Source: Natrialbaceae archaeon AArc-T1-2 | GTDB taxonomy: Archaea; Halobacteriota; Halobacteria; Halobacteriales; Natrialbaceae | Direction: 5' to 3' | Length of the DNA stretch: 64,000 bases | Assembly: GCF_030273315.1 (NCBI RefSeq) | Contig: NZ_CP127174.1 | Span: forward strand, 2,542,001 to 2,606,000 | Part shown: in pieces, positions 1 to 8,791 of the stretch | How positions within the stretch are numbered: position 1 is the stretch's first letter | Layout: the number at the start of each line of letters is the position of its first letter | Made by a program: the position numbers and the translations under genes | The notes under the pieces: generated by a model | Databases searched by the model: none | What the model was told of the DNA's origin: nothing | The model's input: only the letters and a program-made list of their open reading frames with translations

Positions 1-471
1 ACGATCCTCGTGCTCGGAGCCGTCGTCACGTACCTCGCGCTCAACCCGCCCGCGCTCATCGCCGAGGTCGTCGGCATGTCGTTCGCACTCGCCGGCACCG
101 TGTTGTTCCCGGTGTTCTTCCTCGGCCTGTGGTGGGAAGACGCCACCCGCGAAGGTGCGATCGCCGGGATGCTCGTCGGACTGTTCTTTGGCTTCGGATC
201 GATCCTCAACGAGATCCTCCCGCAGTACGTCGGCGCGCTCTCCGGGGACGCGATCTTCCCGACGTTCGCGACGATCGTTCCCGCGACGTCGTCGTCGCTC
301 GTCGGCGTCCCTGCAGTCATGCTCACGATCGTCGTCGTCTCGCTCGTCACCGAAGCGCCACCGGAAGATGTAAAACGCCTCGTGCGGCAATGTCATAGTC
401 CTGAACCGATGGCGAAGATGCAAACCGCCGAAGACGTCGCCACCGACGGCGGCGAGCCGGCAGACGACTGA
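1..471 (+). CDS. Sodium/solute symporter (SSF family), C-terminal fragment cut by the window edge
   Basis: The reading frame is open from the first base, so only the last ~156 residues are visible. They contain hydrophobic transmembrane segments (around LIAEVVGMSFALAGTVLFP and FLGLWW) followed by an extramembrane tail, the pattern of the last helices of sodium:solute symporters of the acetate/monocarboxylate (ActP-like) type. It would move an organic acid or other solute with Na+ across the cytoplasmic membrane. The stop lies 15 bases before a UspA gene on the same strand, a common arrangement in haloarchaea. The substrate cannot be read from this fragment. Confidence 0.8.
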   Translation, partial: TILVLGAVVTYLALNPPALIAEVVGMSFALAGTVLFPVFFLGLWWEDATREGAIAGMLVGLFFGFGSILNEILPQYVGALSGDAIFPTFATIVPATSSSLVGVPAVMLTIVVVSLVTEAPPEDVKRLVRQCHSPEPMAKMQTAEDVATDGGEPADD

Positions 472-486
472 CCGGAGCCGACACCA

Positions 487-945
487 ATGTACGATACGAT
501 ACTCGTTCCGACCGATGGAAGCACCGTTGCCGAAACTGCCGTCGAACACGCGATCGACGTCGCCGACACCTACGACGCGGACGTTCACGCGCTGTACGTC
601 ATCGACGTCAGTGCGATCGACGTCAGCATCGGCGGTGAGCAGGTACAGCGCATCAAAGACGGGCAGTTCGACGAGATGCCGGAACTCGAACAGCGGGCCA
701 CCGAGGCCCTCGCGGCCGTCACCGACCGCGCCGACGAGCGCGGTCTCGCGGTCACGGAGACGATTGCAACCGGCCGTCCCCACCGAGAGATCACCGAATA
801 CGCCACGGAAAACGACGCCGACCTGATCGTGATGGGCTCGGCCGGCCGTAGTGGCGTTCGCCGGGCGCTGCTCGGCAGCGTCGCCGAACGAACCCTCCGG
901 ACGGCGACGATCCCGGTACTCGTCGTCGACGCCCGCGAGGACTAG
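487..945 (+). CDS. Universal stress protein (UspA family)
   Basis: A 152-residue single Usp domain. The N-terminal strand MYDTILVPTDGS and the C-terminal nucleotide-binding motif GSAGRSGVRRALLGSVAERTL (G-2x-G-9x-G-S type) are intact, so it should be an ATP-binding Usp protein. Length is normal for the family. It starts 15 bases after the symporter stop, so the two are probably co-transcribed. It is the first of three single-domain Usp genes in this window (others at 8.3 and 38.4 kb). The precise role of such proteins is not known; stress or transport-linked regulation is the usual proposal. Confidence 0.93.
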   Translation: MYDTILVPTDGSTVAETAVEHAIDVADTYDADVHALYVIDVSAIDVSIGGEQVQRIKDGQFDEMPELEQRATEALAAVTDRADERGLAVTETIATGRPHREITEYATENDADLIVMGSAGRSGVRRALLGSVAERTLRTATIPVLVVDARED

Positions 946-980
946 TCCTAACCGCCGTCTTCGCGCCGTCACCTCGAGTC

Positions 981-2432
981 TCACCGCGGCAACTCGAGGA
1001 CGAACGCAGCACCGCCCAGCTCGGACTCCTCGACACGGACGTCGCCGTCGTAGCGGTCCACGAGCGTGTCCACGAGGTAGAGTCCGACGCCGGCCGCCGG
1101 ATGTTCGAGGCCGGCCTCGGTACGTCCGAAGATCGCGTCGCGTCTGTTCGGCGGAATCCCGGGTCCGTCGTCGGCGATCCGGACGGTGACGGCGTCCTCG
1201 TCGACGTCGACGCCGACGTCGACGCGTGGCTCGTCGGCGTCGTTGTGCTGGACCGCATTGTTGAGGAGGTTGTGAAACACCGACGAGAGCAGCTCGTCCG
1301 CTCGCACCTCGACGTGAGGTATTTCGCTCGCGCCGCCTCGGCCACCGCCGACGACGAACGTCGCCTCGGGGTAGGCCGCCCGGCGACTCTCGAGTTCGGC
1401 CGTCAGGACGCGGTGTATGTCGACGCACTCGAGGCGTTCATCCGACGCTGATTCCCCACGGTCCTCGAGACTCTCGAGGAAGTCTCTAACCGTCCGCGTC
1501 AGATCGACGACGTGCTGGCTCGTCTCCTGGACGCGCTCGAGCATCGGCTCGCCCTCTTTGTCGACGTGATCCTCGAGTTCCTCGCTCCAGCCGATCGCGA
1601 CGCTCATGTCGTTGCGGATGTCGTGACGGACGATCCGGTTTAATACCCGGAGTTGTTCGTTGGTGCGCTCGAGCCTCCGCTCGCGTGTCTTGCGCTCGGT
1701 GACGTCGCGGGCGATCGCGAGAAATCGCTCGTCGTCCTCGAGTCGGATCGTTCCCAGGTTGATCTCGACGGGAAACTCGGAGCCGTCCGCACGTCGGTGA
1801 CGTCCCTCGACGGTGATCGGCTCGCCGTACTCGTATCCGGTCCACAGTTCGTCGAGTTCGTCGGGGTCGATGCCGACTTCGACGTCGTGGATCGTCATCC
1901 CGACGAGCGTTTCGTAGTCGTATCCGAGCCGGTCGCAGGCTCGCTGGTTGGCGTCGAGTACGACGCCGTCGTCGTCGTGGACGATGATCGCGTCCGGGGA
2001 GTGTTCGAAGATCGACCGGAGGGACGCGTCGGTCCGCTCCGACCGCCCCGGTTCGGCCCCGGTCGTCTCGACCCACGACTCGAGCCGTCGTTCGAGTCGC
2101 TGCTTCCAGCCGTCCTCACGGATCACGTAGTCGGTAACGCCGGCAGAGATCGCCTCGCTCGCGACCCGCTCGTCGCCGGCGGCGGTACAGAGCACGAACG
2201 GGAGCGTCGGCTCGATCGCACGGACGGCCTCGAAGAGGTCGAGTCCGGTCCGATCGCCGAGTCCGTACTCGCTGACGACGCAGTCGACGGGTCGGTCGTC
2301 GATCACCGCCGTCGCCACAACCGGTGTGGCCGCCGTCGTGACCGTCACGTCCCCTCGCTCGAGTCGTCGCTCGACCTGTAGGCGGCGGTTCTCGTCCGGA
2401 TCCACGTAGAGGACCGTGATCGTCGCGGTCAT
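981..2432 (-). CDS. Sensor histidine kinase with pseudo-receiver, PAS and HATPase domains
   Basis: The chosen start gives 483 residues. Residues 1-115 form a receiver-like domain (VLYVDPDE at 8-14), 135-250 a PAS domain (SPDAIIVHDDDG and the SEFPVEINLGTI strand), 258-320 the dimerisation region with the phospho-accepting His270 in VRHDIRND, and 375-483 the ATPase (N-box HNLLNNAVQH, G-box DDGPGIP, GVGLYLV). No membrane helix is seen, so it is probably a soluble cytoplasmic sensor. The receiver has Glu55 where the phosphorylated Asp is expected. The frame stays open upstream to an ATG at 2585, near an AT-rich stretch (2595-2622), and this longer start cannot be excluded. No response regulator is adjacent. 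Confidence 0.88.
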   Translation of the reverse strand: MTATITVLYVDPDENRRLQVERRLERGDVTVTTAATPVVATAVIDDRPVDCVVSEYGLGDRTGLDLFEAVRAIEPTLPFVLCTAAGDERVASEAISAGVTDYVIREDGWKQRLERRLESWVETTGAEPGRSERTDASLRSIFEHSPDAIIVHDDDGVVLDANQRACDRLGYDYETLVGMTIHDVEVGIDPDELDELWTGYEYGEPITVEGRHRRADGSEFPVEINLGTIRLEDDERFLAIARDVTERKTRERRLERTNEQLRVLNRIVRHDIRNDMSVAIGWSEELEDHVDKEGEPMLERVQETSQHVVDLTRTVRDFLESLEDRGESASDERLECVDIHRVLTAELESRRAAYPEATFVVGGGRGGASEIPHVEVRADELLSSVFHNLLNNAVQHNDADEPRVDVGVDVDEDAVTVRIADDGPGIPPNRRDAIFGRTEAGLEHPAAGVGLYLVDTLVDRYDGDVRVEESELGGAAFVLELPR

Positions 2433-2640
2433 CGGGCGTGAGACGTCCGTCGATAGCCCGCTCGTGGCGACCGCGCCCGGACACAGCTCGATCGCGTCGT
2501 TTCCCCCCGATCCCGGTCCGGCTTCGCGCTCCGTCGCGTCGCCGGTATCTCTCGCTGTGTATCCATCGTACCCGGGAGAGAGCATGACGGAAACCATGAA
2601 CATACTCCTAATTATCAATGATTGACGATTGTCGAAGCGC

Positions 2641-2750
2641 TCATACTGTCGGTCATGGTCCTGTGAACTGGCGTGTGCCAGAACCGGCGGTACAGCGTGT
2701 GTCAGCCCGTCCGCTCTCACGGATGGGTCACGTACGTATGACCGACAGTA
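2641..2750. repeat. Inverted pair of the 14-bp motif ATACTGTCGGTCAT
   Basis: TCATACTGTCGGTCATG occupies 2641-2657. The reverse complement of its core (ATGACCGACAGTAT) begins at 2738. The same 17 bases recur at 17018-17034. The pair lies in the 403-base gap between the kinase and the UbiA gene, in which I see no convincing gene. It may be an operator or part of an intergenic repeat family. Confidence 0.6.
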
Positions 2751-2835
2751 TCAATATCGGACAGCTTGCCGGGGAGAACCACCAACGCGTGACTATACAG
2801 CAATTGCGACGGGAAGCTCCGTCGCTCGAGAGACG

Positions 2836-3732
2836 TCAAACGATCGCTGCGACGGTGACACCGATCGCCACGACCGCCCCCATGACGACGTGAAGTCCGT
2901 CCCAGGCGACACAGAGCGGTTCTCGAAGTCGTGGACGGGTGAGGTAGTACGTAAGCGCCATCGAACAGCCGAGCACCGGGAGCATGAGCGCCACGGGTAA
3001 CGGCCCGCTCTCGGGCATCACGAACGCGAGCAACACGATTATCGCGACGACGTCGCCGGCGTACAGGAGCCGTCGAGTCGTCTCGACGCCGTATCGCGTC
3101 GGCAACGTCGAGACGCCGTCCCGTTCGTCGGCCTCGAGGTCGGGGACGTTACACGTTTCGACGCCGACGGCGTAGCGAACGAACCAGAAGACCACGAGTG
3201 CAGCGGTGGCCGTCGTCGGGACCGGGTCGGGCGACAGCGCGACCGGTAACAGCGTCCCCAGGATCGCCGTCGGTGCCGCGATGACGGCCGTGTTGAGCAG
3301 GAACACCTCCTTGACGCGCCCGGCGTCGCCGATCGACAGCCACGGCAACGAGTACACCACGCCCGCCACGCCGGGGACGAGCGTCAGGCCGACGGCGATC
3401 GCGTCGCCGACGACGGCGGTGATCGCGACTGCGACGCCGTAGCCGCCGACTGCGACGATCGCCACGAGGACGGGCCGGGAGTAAAACGCCTCCCGTGACC
3501 GGGGTTCGACCTCGAGATCGTCGCCGCCGATCCGGTCGGTCACGTCGTCTAAGACGTACACCGAGACGGCCACGAGCGGGACGACGATCCAGGAGGCGTT
3601 GGGCTCGATCGACAGCAACACGGAAGTGACGTAGACGTTCGCAAGCGCCGACGCGCCGAGCAACGCGGGACTGTTCTTGAACGCGGCCACGAGCTGTCGC
3701 GTCGCATCCCGGGACGTCGCCGCCAGCGTCAT
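2836..3732 (-). CDS. UbiA-family prenyltransferase
   Basis: About 298 residues with eight or so hydrophobic segments, the size and topology of UbiA membrane prenyltransferases. The two Asp-rich motifs that bind Mg-diphosphate are recognisable: YVLDDVTDRIGGD near residue 65 and NVPDLEADERDG near residue 200. It should transfer an isoprenoid chain to an acceptor in the membrane, but the acceptor (quinone, lipid, heme or carotenoid) cannot be told from sequence. I chose the ATG at 3732 (MTLAATSRD) because the upstream in-frame extension is basic and low-complexity, unlike haloarchaeal protein. No pathway neighbours are present. Confidence 0.83.
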   Translation of the reverse strand: MTLAATSRDATRQLVAAFKNSPALLGASALANVYVTSVLLSIEPNASWIVVPLVAVSVYVLDDVTDRIGGDDLEVEPRSREAFYSRPVLVAIVAVGGYGVAVAITAVVGDAIAVGLTLVPGVAGVVYSLPWLSIGDAGRVKEVFLLNTAVIAAPTAILGTLLPVALSPDPVPTTATAALVVFWFVRYAVGVETCNVPDLEADERDGVSTLPTRYGVETTRRLLYAGDVVAIIVLLAFVMPESGPLPVALMLPVLGCSMALTYYLTRPRLREPLCVAWDGLHVVMGAVVAIGVTVAAIV

Positions 3733-4025
3733 TCGCCCCCTCCCGGCTCTCGCGTCCCGTCGAACGCGGGATCGATCCGCGATCGACCCGTCGCTCTCGA
3801 GCGCTCGCGATCGTCGGAACCAGCGTAGCGAGAGCGACGAGCGCCCTCGAGAACTGCACTCATCGTGTCGTTCCGTTCGGGTCAACGGACTCGACGGACG
3901 ACCCTTACTGTTTCGTCCGCACGCCGCCTCGTGGAGTCTCCCGGTCGAACGCGTCGACTGTGGTAGGTGCAGCGACTCTTTCAGCTTATCGAAGATATTC
4001 ATGCTCCGCCGTCGTAACCGCGTGC

Positions 4026-5231
4026 ATGCAACGGTTCACGCGACGTGACGCCTGCCTCGCCGTGGGGGCGGTCGGTTCGCTCGCCCTCGCGGGCTGTCTC
4101 GCCGCCCCGGGCGGCGATCCCGGAACAGGAGACAGCGACGATGACGATGATGATGACGACGATGACGACGGCGACATCCCCGACGACGTGGAGTACGACG
4201 TGTTTCAGCTCGGTCCGTCTCTCTCCCGGCCACACTGGGCCGAACACGACGACCGGCCCGGGTTCGTCGCCCTCGCCGAGTCCCCACGGGACCTGTGGAT
4301 GATCGACGACCCCGACGAGGTCGACGGCCTCGAGGAGTGGGTCACAGCGACCGACTTCGAGGCGTCGGTGATCGTCTACGTCGGAACCGTCGCGCCGAAT
4401 GCGTGTTACACCGACCTCGAGGTGACGGAGGTCGCGGTCTCGAGCGAACGCGTCGGCGACGAGGACGAGGACGAGGTCGAGGCGATCACGGGCACCGCCC
4501 GGGCGATCGACACGAGCGACGACGACGCCGCGTGCGCTCAGGCGGTCACCTATCCGTCCGCGCTCGTTCGCGTGACCGACGAGGACCTCCCCTCGGTAGC
4601 CGCGTTCACCGTCACGGACGGCTGGGGCGAGCCCGCCGACCTCGACACGACCGGCGGCGTGATCGACCCCGACGCCCTCTCCGGCTACGTTCGCCCGTCT
4701 CGTGATCCCCAGACGATACCCGACGACCTCGAGTGTCCCGACGAGGCGTTCGAGCGCCACTGGTCGCCCGACGACGAGGTCGCGTGGGGCGAGGTCCACG
4801 CCGAGGGCGAGCCCACGCTCGCCATGCGCGTCCACAACCCCCAGTACGACGGTGACGACGAGACGCGGGCACTCGAGTTCGAACGTGGCGACGAGGTCCA
4901 GGTCTCGATGCAGAACGTGGCCGACCGGCCCGTCGACACCGGAAACAGGTACAAGTACGCCCTCGAGGTGCTGACAGACGAGGGCTGGCAGGACGTCCGC
5001 GGCACGACCGACGACGTCCCGCCGGGGTACACCGACGAGGCAGTCGTCCACCGACCGGGAGAAGGCTTCGAGTGGTCGATCGAACTGACCGAAGATGGAG
5101 TGCTCGACGGACACGTTCACGAGAGCCGCCTCGAGGTCTGTCCCGACCTTCCGGCGGGACGGTATCGGTTCTCGTTCTGGGGGGCAATCGGCGAGGAAGC
5201 GCTTGCGGTCGCGTTCGACTACGTCAGCTAA
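4026..5231 (+). CDS. Exported lipoprotein of unknown function
   Basis: 401 residues. The N-terminus has a twin-arginine-like start (FTRRDACLAVGAVGSLALAGC) with the lipobox LAGC, then an acidic linker with a run of 11 Asp and a few other residues. This is the standard haloarchaeal pattern for a Tat-exported, lipid-anchored surface protein. The remainder is soluble and acidic. Two Cys in the middle (NACYTD and AACAQ) and one later (LECPD) could form disulfides. The C-terminal third (GDEVQVSMQNVADRPVDTGN to the end) looks like a beta-sandwich. ATG 4026 lies about 27 bases after an AT-rich TATA-like stretch (3992-4000), suggesting a leaderless transcript. I do not recognise a named family. Confidence 0.8.
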   Translation: MQRFTRRDACLAVGAVGSLALAGCLAAPGGDPGTGDSDDDDDDDDDDDGDIPDDVEYDVFQLGPSLSRPHWAEHDDRPGFVALAESPRDLWMIDDPDEVDGLEEWVTATDFEASVIVYVGTVAPNACYTDLEVTEVAVSSERVGDEDEDEVEAITGTARAIDTSDDDAACAQAVTYPSALVRVTDEDLPSVAAFTVTDGWGEPADLDTTGGVIDPDALSGYVRPSRDPQTIPDDLECPDEAFERHWSPDDEVAWGEVHAEGEPTLAMRVHNPQYDGDDETRALEFERGDEVQVSMQNVADRPVDTGNRYKYALEVLTDEGWQDVRGTTDDVPPGYTDEAVVHRPGEGFEWSIELTEDGVLDGHVHESRLEVCPDLPAGRYRFSFWGAIGEEALAVAFDYVS

Positions 5232-5259
5232 CTGACGTGGTGTCGGGTCAGCGCTCGAG

Positions 5260-5281
5260 CGAGACGGTCGTCGGCGTCTCG
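5260..5281. terminator. Possible hairpin between convergent genes
   Basis: CGAGACG (5260-5266) and CGTCTCG (5275-5281) form a perfect 7-bp inverted repeat with an 8-base loop, in the 134-base gap where the lipoprotein gene and the SagB-like gene converge. A role in 3' end formation is inferred from position only. Confidence 0.3.
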
Positions 5282-5365
5282 TGTTGGCTGTTGTCGCCGA
5301 CGGGGCACCGCCGCGTCACCTCGACTCCGGGACGTGGGATGTGTATGCCATCGGCGTTCGACCGG

Positions 5366-5779
5366 TCACAGCTCCGGCCGATGACCGAACGGTAGCAGAT
5401 ACAACGGCGCGAGGTCGTCGGAAAGATCGAGGGCAGCCGCGACGTCTTCGTCTGCAAACGCGCCGACCGGACAGCTGTTGAGTTCGCGGGCCTCACAGAC
5501 GAGGTGGACGTTCTCCGCGGCGTGACCCGCCTCCATGTGGACGTACCGATCGCCGTGGGCCGGGTACTGACGACGCGTTCGGTCGTAATTCGCCGCCAGC
5601 ACGATCGTCGTCGGGGCGTCCCGAACCACCGTCTGATCCATCGCGGCCCGCACGAGGTCGTCGTGGACGGTCGTCCCGAGGGCAGTCTCGAGAACGTGTG
5701 TGGTCGGCTCGTAACGGTACAGCCCCGCCTCGAGGTCGTCGCTACCGCCCGGGGCGACCTCGAGGAACGCGATCGCCAT
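5366..5779 (-). CDS. SagB/ThcOx-type nitroreductase-like protein, C-terminal half only
   Basis: 137 residues matching the C-terminal half of SagB-type FMN dehydrogenases, the enzymes that oxidise azolines in modified peptides and related nitroreductases. Recognisable blocks are GLYRYEPTTHVLE, the HMEAGHAAENVHL helix, LNSCPVGAF, and the closing PLYLLPFGHRP. Full SagB-type proteins have about 80-100 more N-terminal residues carrying the Arg-Arg-Ser FMN-phosphate motif; these are absent. The ATG lies one base after the stop of the upstream BtrH-like gene, so there is no room for a longer start except inside that gene. It may be a decayed gene, a subunit working with the upstream protein, or a minimal flavin-independent fold. 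Confidence 0.75.
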   Translation of the reverse strand: MAIAFLEVAPGGSDDLEAGLYRYEPTTHVLETALGTTVHDDLVRAAMDQTVVRDAPTTIVLAANYDRTRRQYPAHGDRYVHMEAGHAAENVHLVCEARELNSCPVGAFADEDVAAALDLSDDLAPLYLLPFGHRPEL

Positions 5780-5780
5780 A

Positions 5781-6800
5781 CTACAGCGCGTCGGCGATCT
5801 CGCCGAATAGTTCTTCCTCTCGATCGGCGATATCGCCGACGAGCGTGGCCGCCTCCTCGAAGTGGGCAGGCTCGGGCTCCTCCGCCTCGAGAAGATCCGA
5901 GAGCAGATCCGCGAGACGGTGCCACTCGTCGCCGATGGTCGCCATCCGTCCGGCGACGTCGGGGCCGAGCCCGGTCCCGGTTCCGAGCTCCTCGAGCGCG
6001 TCGGCAAAGAGGTCCCGATAGGCCGCGCGTTCGCCGTGTTCGTCGATGCTCGCGACGGCGGCTCGTACCGGGTCGGTCGGTTCGTGTAGCTCCGGCCACG
6101 CCGAGAGATACGTCGCGAACGACCGCACGGCGGGGATTCCCTCCTCGCCGGGACCGCGTGGGTCGCGTTTGACCGCGAGCGGATCGACCATGTACGTCGC
6201 CGCCCCTCGAAGTCCGGCCGCCGCCGCGTCGGTCTCGTCGCCCGTCGTGGGACGGGTCACGACCAGGTACTCGTGTTCGAGGTCGACGACCTCGTCGGTG
6301 TGCCAGGCCTCGGCAAACGTCGACCGGGAAAGCTCCTGGCGGTCAGTCGTCGCTGGATCGGAAAGCGACACGCAGTCTTCGCTTTCACCCTCGCCGTCGT
6401 TCTCGTCGTAGCCGACCACGACCGCCACGTGCGGGGGAACGTGACGCTCGTTTTCGGAGAGGTACTCGAGGGCGTCCGGATCGAGGAAGACGACGACGGG
6501 ATCGCCATCGTCGACGTGGCCGAGGAGTTCGTTCCAGGCCGTCTCGAGGTCGTCGCCGCTTCCGTACCGGTGTGGGACGTCTAGGTGTTCGAAGAACGCC
6601 CGTACGAGCCAGGTGGGACTCGTCCGGAACGTCACCCAGGGGTCGTCGGGCTGGTCGTAGAGGACAAACGCGGGGCCGCCGCCGATGCCGAAACACGCCG
6701 CCTCGCTGTACTCCCAGTCGTAAAACGCCGCGACGTTTCGCAACGACGCGGCGCCACAGTGGACGCCAGTCTGATGGGTGTAGCCGTCGACGTACTCCAT
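5781..6800 (-). CDS. BtrH-like acyltransferase/peptidase-fold protein (BtrH_N + DUF4872)
   Basis: 339 residues. The N-terminal half matches the BtrH N-terminal domain, a papain-like fold that in butirosin biosynthesis transfers an acyl group from a carrier protein to an aminoglycoside. A Cys-His-Asp triad can be proposed: Cys15 in TGVHCGAASL, His124 in PPHVAVVVGYDEN and Asp148 in SLSDPA. The C-terminal half (GLRGAATYMVDPLAV onward) fits the partner DUF4872 domain with a long helical tail. The first convincing start is ATG 6800. It is the first gene of an operon with the SagB-like half gene one base downstream. No substrate, carrier protein or peptide precursor gene is recognised nearby. Confidence 0.82.
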   Translation of the reverse strand: MEYVDGYTHQTGVHCGAASLRNVAAFYDWEYSEAACFGIGGGPAFVLYDQPDDPWVTFRTSPTWLVRAFFEHLDVPHRYGSGDDLETAWNELLGHVDDGDPVVVFLDPDALEYLSENERHVPPHVAVVVGYDENDGEGESEDCVSLSDPATTDRQELSRSTFAEAWHTDEVVDLEHEYLVVTRPTTGDETDAAAAGLRGAATYMVDPLAVKRDPRGPGEEGIPAVRSFATYLSAWPELHEPTDPVRAAVASIDEHGERAAYRDLFADALEELGTGTGLGPDVAGRMATIGDEWHRLADLLSDLLEAEEPEPAHFEEAATLVGDIADREEELFGEIADAL

Positions 6801-6872
6801 AGCCCGACGCCGTACCACTGGCAGGCAGTTAACGGTTCGTGTGCGTTGGTCACACGGAAAGGCGCTGTGAGC

Positions 6873-6979
6873 TTTTTATCCGTCGGCGTCGTACCGTCGC
6901 CGACCCGCTCGAGCGTGTGACGAGGTGACGGTGACGGACGACCGTCGCTCCGAGAGCGAGAATCACACTCGAGGAGGTG
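6873..6979 (+). promoter_or_regulatory. TATA-like element and strong Shine-Dalgarno for the CBS-domain gene
   Basis: A T-rich TATA-like stretch (TTTTTATC, 6873-6880) and GGAGGTG at 6973-6979, 8 bases before ATG 6988. The leader is therefore about 80-90 nt and the ribosome binding site settles the start against an upstream in-frame ATG at 6925. Most other promoters in this window look leaderless, so this gene is an exception. Confidence 0.55.
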
Positions 6980-6987
6980 TATCACGT

Positions 6988-8208
6988 ATGGACATCAGCA
7001 ACGCTGTCTCGACCGAGTACCTGGATTTCACACACGACACTCCCGTCTCGAAGCTCCGTGGCGCGTTCGAGGACCCGAGCGTCAGGGGCGTTCTCGTACA
7101 CAACGAAGGCGAGTTCAAAGGCGTCGTCACACGACGTCAGCTCACGCGCACGCACCATCTGCCGGAGAAGAAGGTCGGATCGCTCGTCTGGCCCGTCCCC
7201 CGAGTCACGCCCGAGGAGGACGTCCGCGAGGTCGCCCAGCTCATGATCGACAGCGACTCGCGGCTTCTCCCGGTGTTCGAGGGCGAACAGCTCCGTGGCG
7301 TCGTGACCGCAGACGCCCTCCTCGAGGAGGTCCAGTCCTACCTCGACGCGGCCACCGTCGGACAGGCCTCGAGCAGGGATCTGCTCACCGTCGAGCCAGA
7401 CGCGACCTTCGGCAAGGCGTTGAGTGTCATGCGCGACAACCGGTTGATCCATCTCCCGGTCGTCGACGACGACGAGGCCGTGGGGATGCTCAGCCTCCAC
7501 GACCTCACCGATCTCGCGGTACGAGACGTTACGAAGAGCCAGGGCGGCAACCCACCCGGCTTCGACGGCCACGGCGGCGAGGGCTCTCGCGAGGGCTACA
7601 ACGCGACCGGCGGCTACGGCGCACGCGAGGGCGAACTCGCCCGCATGCTCGAACTTCCGGTCCGGGACGTGATGGCCACACCCGTCGGGACGGTCCGTCC
7701 CGATCGCACGCTCGAGACGGCCGTCCACGAGATGTTCGACATCGGCAGCTCCTCGTTAGTCGTCGAGAGCGCCGACGGCCGCCCCCAGGGCATCGTCACG
7801 AAGACCGACGTCCTCGAGTCGCTCACCTGGAGCGCCGAGAGCACCCGTGCCGTCCAGCTGTTCGGTGCCGACCTCTTCGACGATATGACCTACGACGAGG
7901 TGCTCGAGATGATCGACGCGATCGACGACATGGACAGCGACATGGACGTTCTTGACGCGAAGATCCACCTTCACGAACACGACGAGAAGCTGCGTGGCAC
8001 GTCGCTTTTGCTCGCACGAATCCGGCTGTACACCGACAACGGTACGTTCATCGCCTCCGGCGAGGGCTATGGCGCGAGTCACGCGATCCACGAGGCCAGA
8101 GACGTCCTGAAACGGCGCATCCGCGAGGAGAAGACCTACGGCCGGAGCAAGAAACATCCCGACGAGGAGTTCTGGGAGAAGCGGTTCGGCTGGCGACTCG
8201 AGGAGTGA
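6988..8208 (+). CDS. Four-CBS-domain protein with C-terminal ribosome-hibernation-like domain
   Basis: 406 residues. Two CBS pairs are visible: residues ~1-190 (LRGAFEDPSVRGVLVHNEG, then LLPVFEGEQLRGVVTADALL and MRDNRLIHLPVVDDDEAVGMLSL) and ~220-300 (VRDVMATPVGTV, QGIVTKTDVL). They are separated by a Gly-rich linker around residue 195. The last ~90 residues (MDVLDAKIHLHEHDEKLRGT to ARDVLKRRIREEK) resemble the S30AE/HPF fold that binds ribosomes. CBS pairs usually sense adenine nucleotides or SAM, so the protein may couple energy state to ribosome inactivation; that link is inferred. The gene stands alone, with its own leader. Confidence 0.85.
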   Translation: MDISNAVSTEYLDFTHDTPVSKLRGAFEDPSVRGVLVHNEGEFKGVVTRRQLTRTHHLPEKKVGSLVWPVPRVTPEEDVREVAQLMIDSDSRLLPVFEGEQLRGVVTADALLEEVQSYLDAATVGQASSRDLLTVEPDATFGKALSVMRDNRLIHLPVVDDDEAVGMLSLHDLTDLAVRDVTKSQGGNPPGFDGHGGEGSREGYNATGGYGAREGELARMLELPVRDVMATPVGTVRPDRTLETAVHEMFDIGSSSLVVESADGRPQGIVTKTDVLESLTWSAESTRAVQLFGADLFDDMTYDEVLEMIDAIDDMDSDMDVLDAKIHLHEHDEKLRGTSLLLARIRLYTDNGTFIASGEGYGASHAIHEARDVLKRRIREEKTYGRSKKHPDEEFWEKRFGWRLEE

Positions 8209-8291
8209 CGTGAGATGGTGGCTCTCCCGAAGGTCCGGTTCCGTGACAGCCGGCCTACAGTTTAACCCGGTCGGTCACGAACGGACGACGC

Positions 8292-8735
8292 ATGGACTAC
8301 CTCGTGGCCGTCGACGGCTCCGAAGAGGCAAAGAACGCACTCGCGTACGCTACCGACGTCGCCGACGCGATGGACGGCTCGATCACGGTCGTTCACGCGG
8401 TCGACCCGGCCGTCTACGAGGAAGGCGCCAGCGAGCCGATCAGCGGTCTCGCCGACGCCGAAGGACGGCTGGTTATCGAGAGCGTCGACGACGCCGAAGA
8501 GCGCGCACTGGCGATCCTCGAGGATGCAGAACGGGTTACACAAGAACTCGGGGCGACAGTCGAGACGGAGTTACTCTACGGACAGCCGGTTTCGGCGATC
8601 ACGGACTACGCCGAGGGATTCGACGCCATCTTCGTCGGCCACCGCGGTCGTTCCGAGCGAACGGACCTCCTCGTCGGTAGCGTCGCGAAGTCGATCGTCG
8701 AGCGTGCAACAGTCCCCGTGACGGTCGTTCGGTGA
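8292..8735 (+). CDS. Universal stress protein (UspA family)
   Basis: 147 residues, single Usp domain. The N-terminal strand is MDYLVAVDGSEEAKNAL and the C-terminal nucleotide-binding motif is GHRGRSERTDLLVGSVAKSIV. A TATA-like AGTTTAACC lies about 25-30 bases before the ATG, suggesting a leaderless transcript. The gene is followed by a strong inverted repeat at 8792-8827. It is separate from the CBS gene upstream by 83 bases and may be transcribed alone. Confidence 0.92.
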   Translation: MDYLVAVDGSEEAKNALAYATDVADAMDGSITVVHAVDPAVYEEGASEPISGLADAEGRLVIESVDDAEERALAILEDAERVTQELGATVETELLYGQPVSAITDYAEGFDAIFVGHRGRSERTDLLVGSVAKSIVERATVPVTVVR

Positions 8736-8791
8736 TACGGAACGGACGTACGGCAGTCAGTGTGGGTCATAACGACGGCTGTGAATCGGTA

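Noticed and set aside
2433-2585. N-terminal extension of the histidine kinase to ATG 2585
   Set aside because: The extra 51 codons encode no recognisable domain, while the receiver fold begins exactly at the Met at 2432. Kept as a possible alternative start because of the AT-rich stretch upstream.
5248-5320. Possible 24-residue peptide (GTG start, VTRRCPVGDNSQ...) downstream of the SagB-like gene, a candidate RiPP precursor
   Set aside because: No ribosome binding site or leader/core pattern, and no similarity to known precursors. A short open frame in GC-rich DNA is expected by chance.
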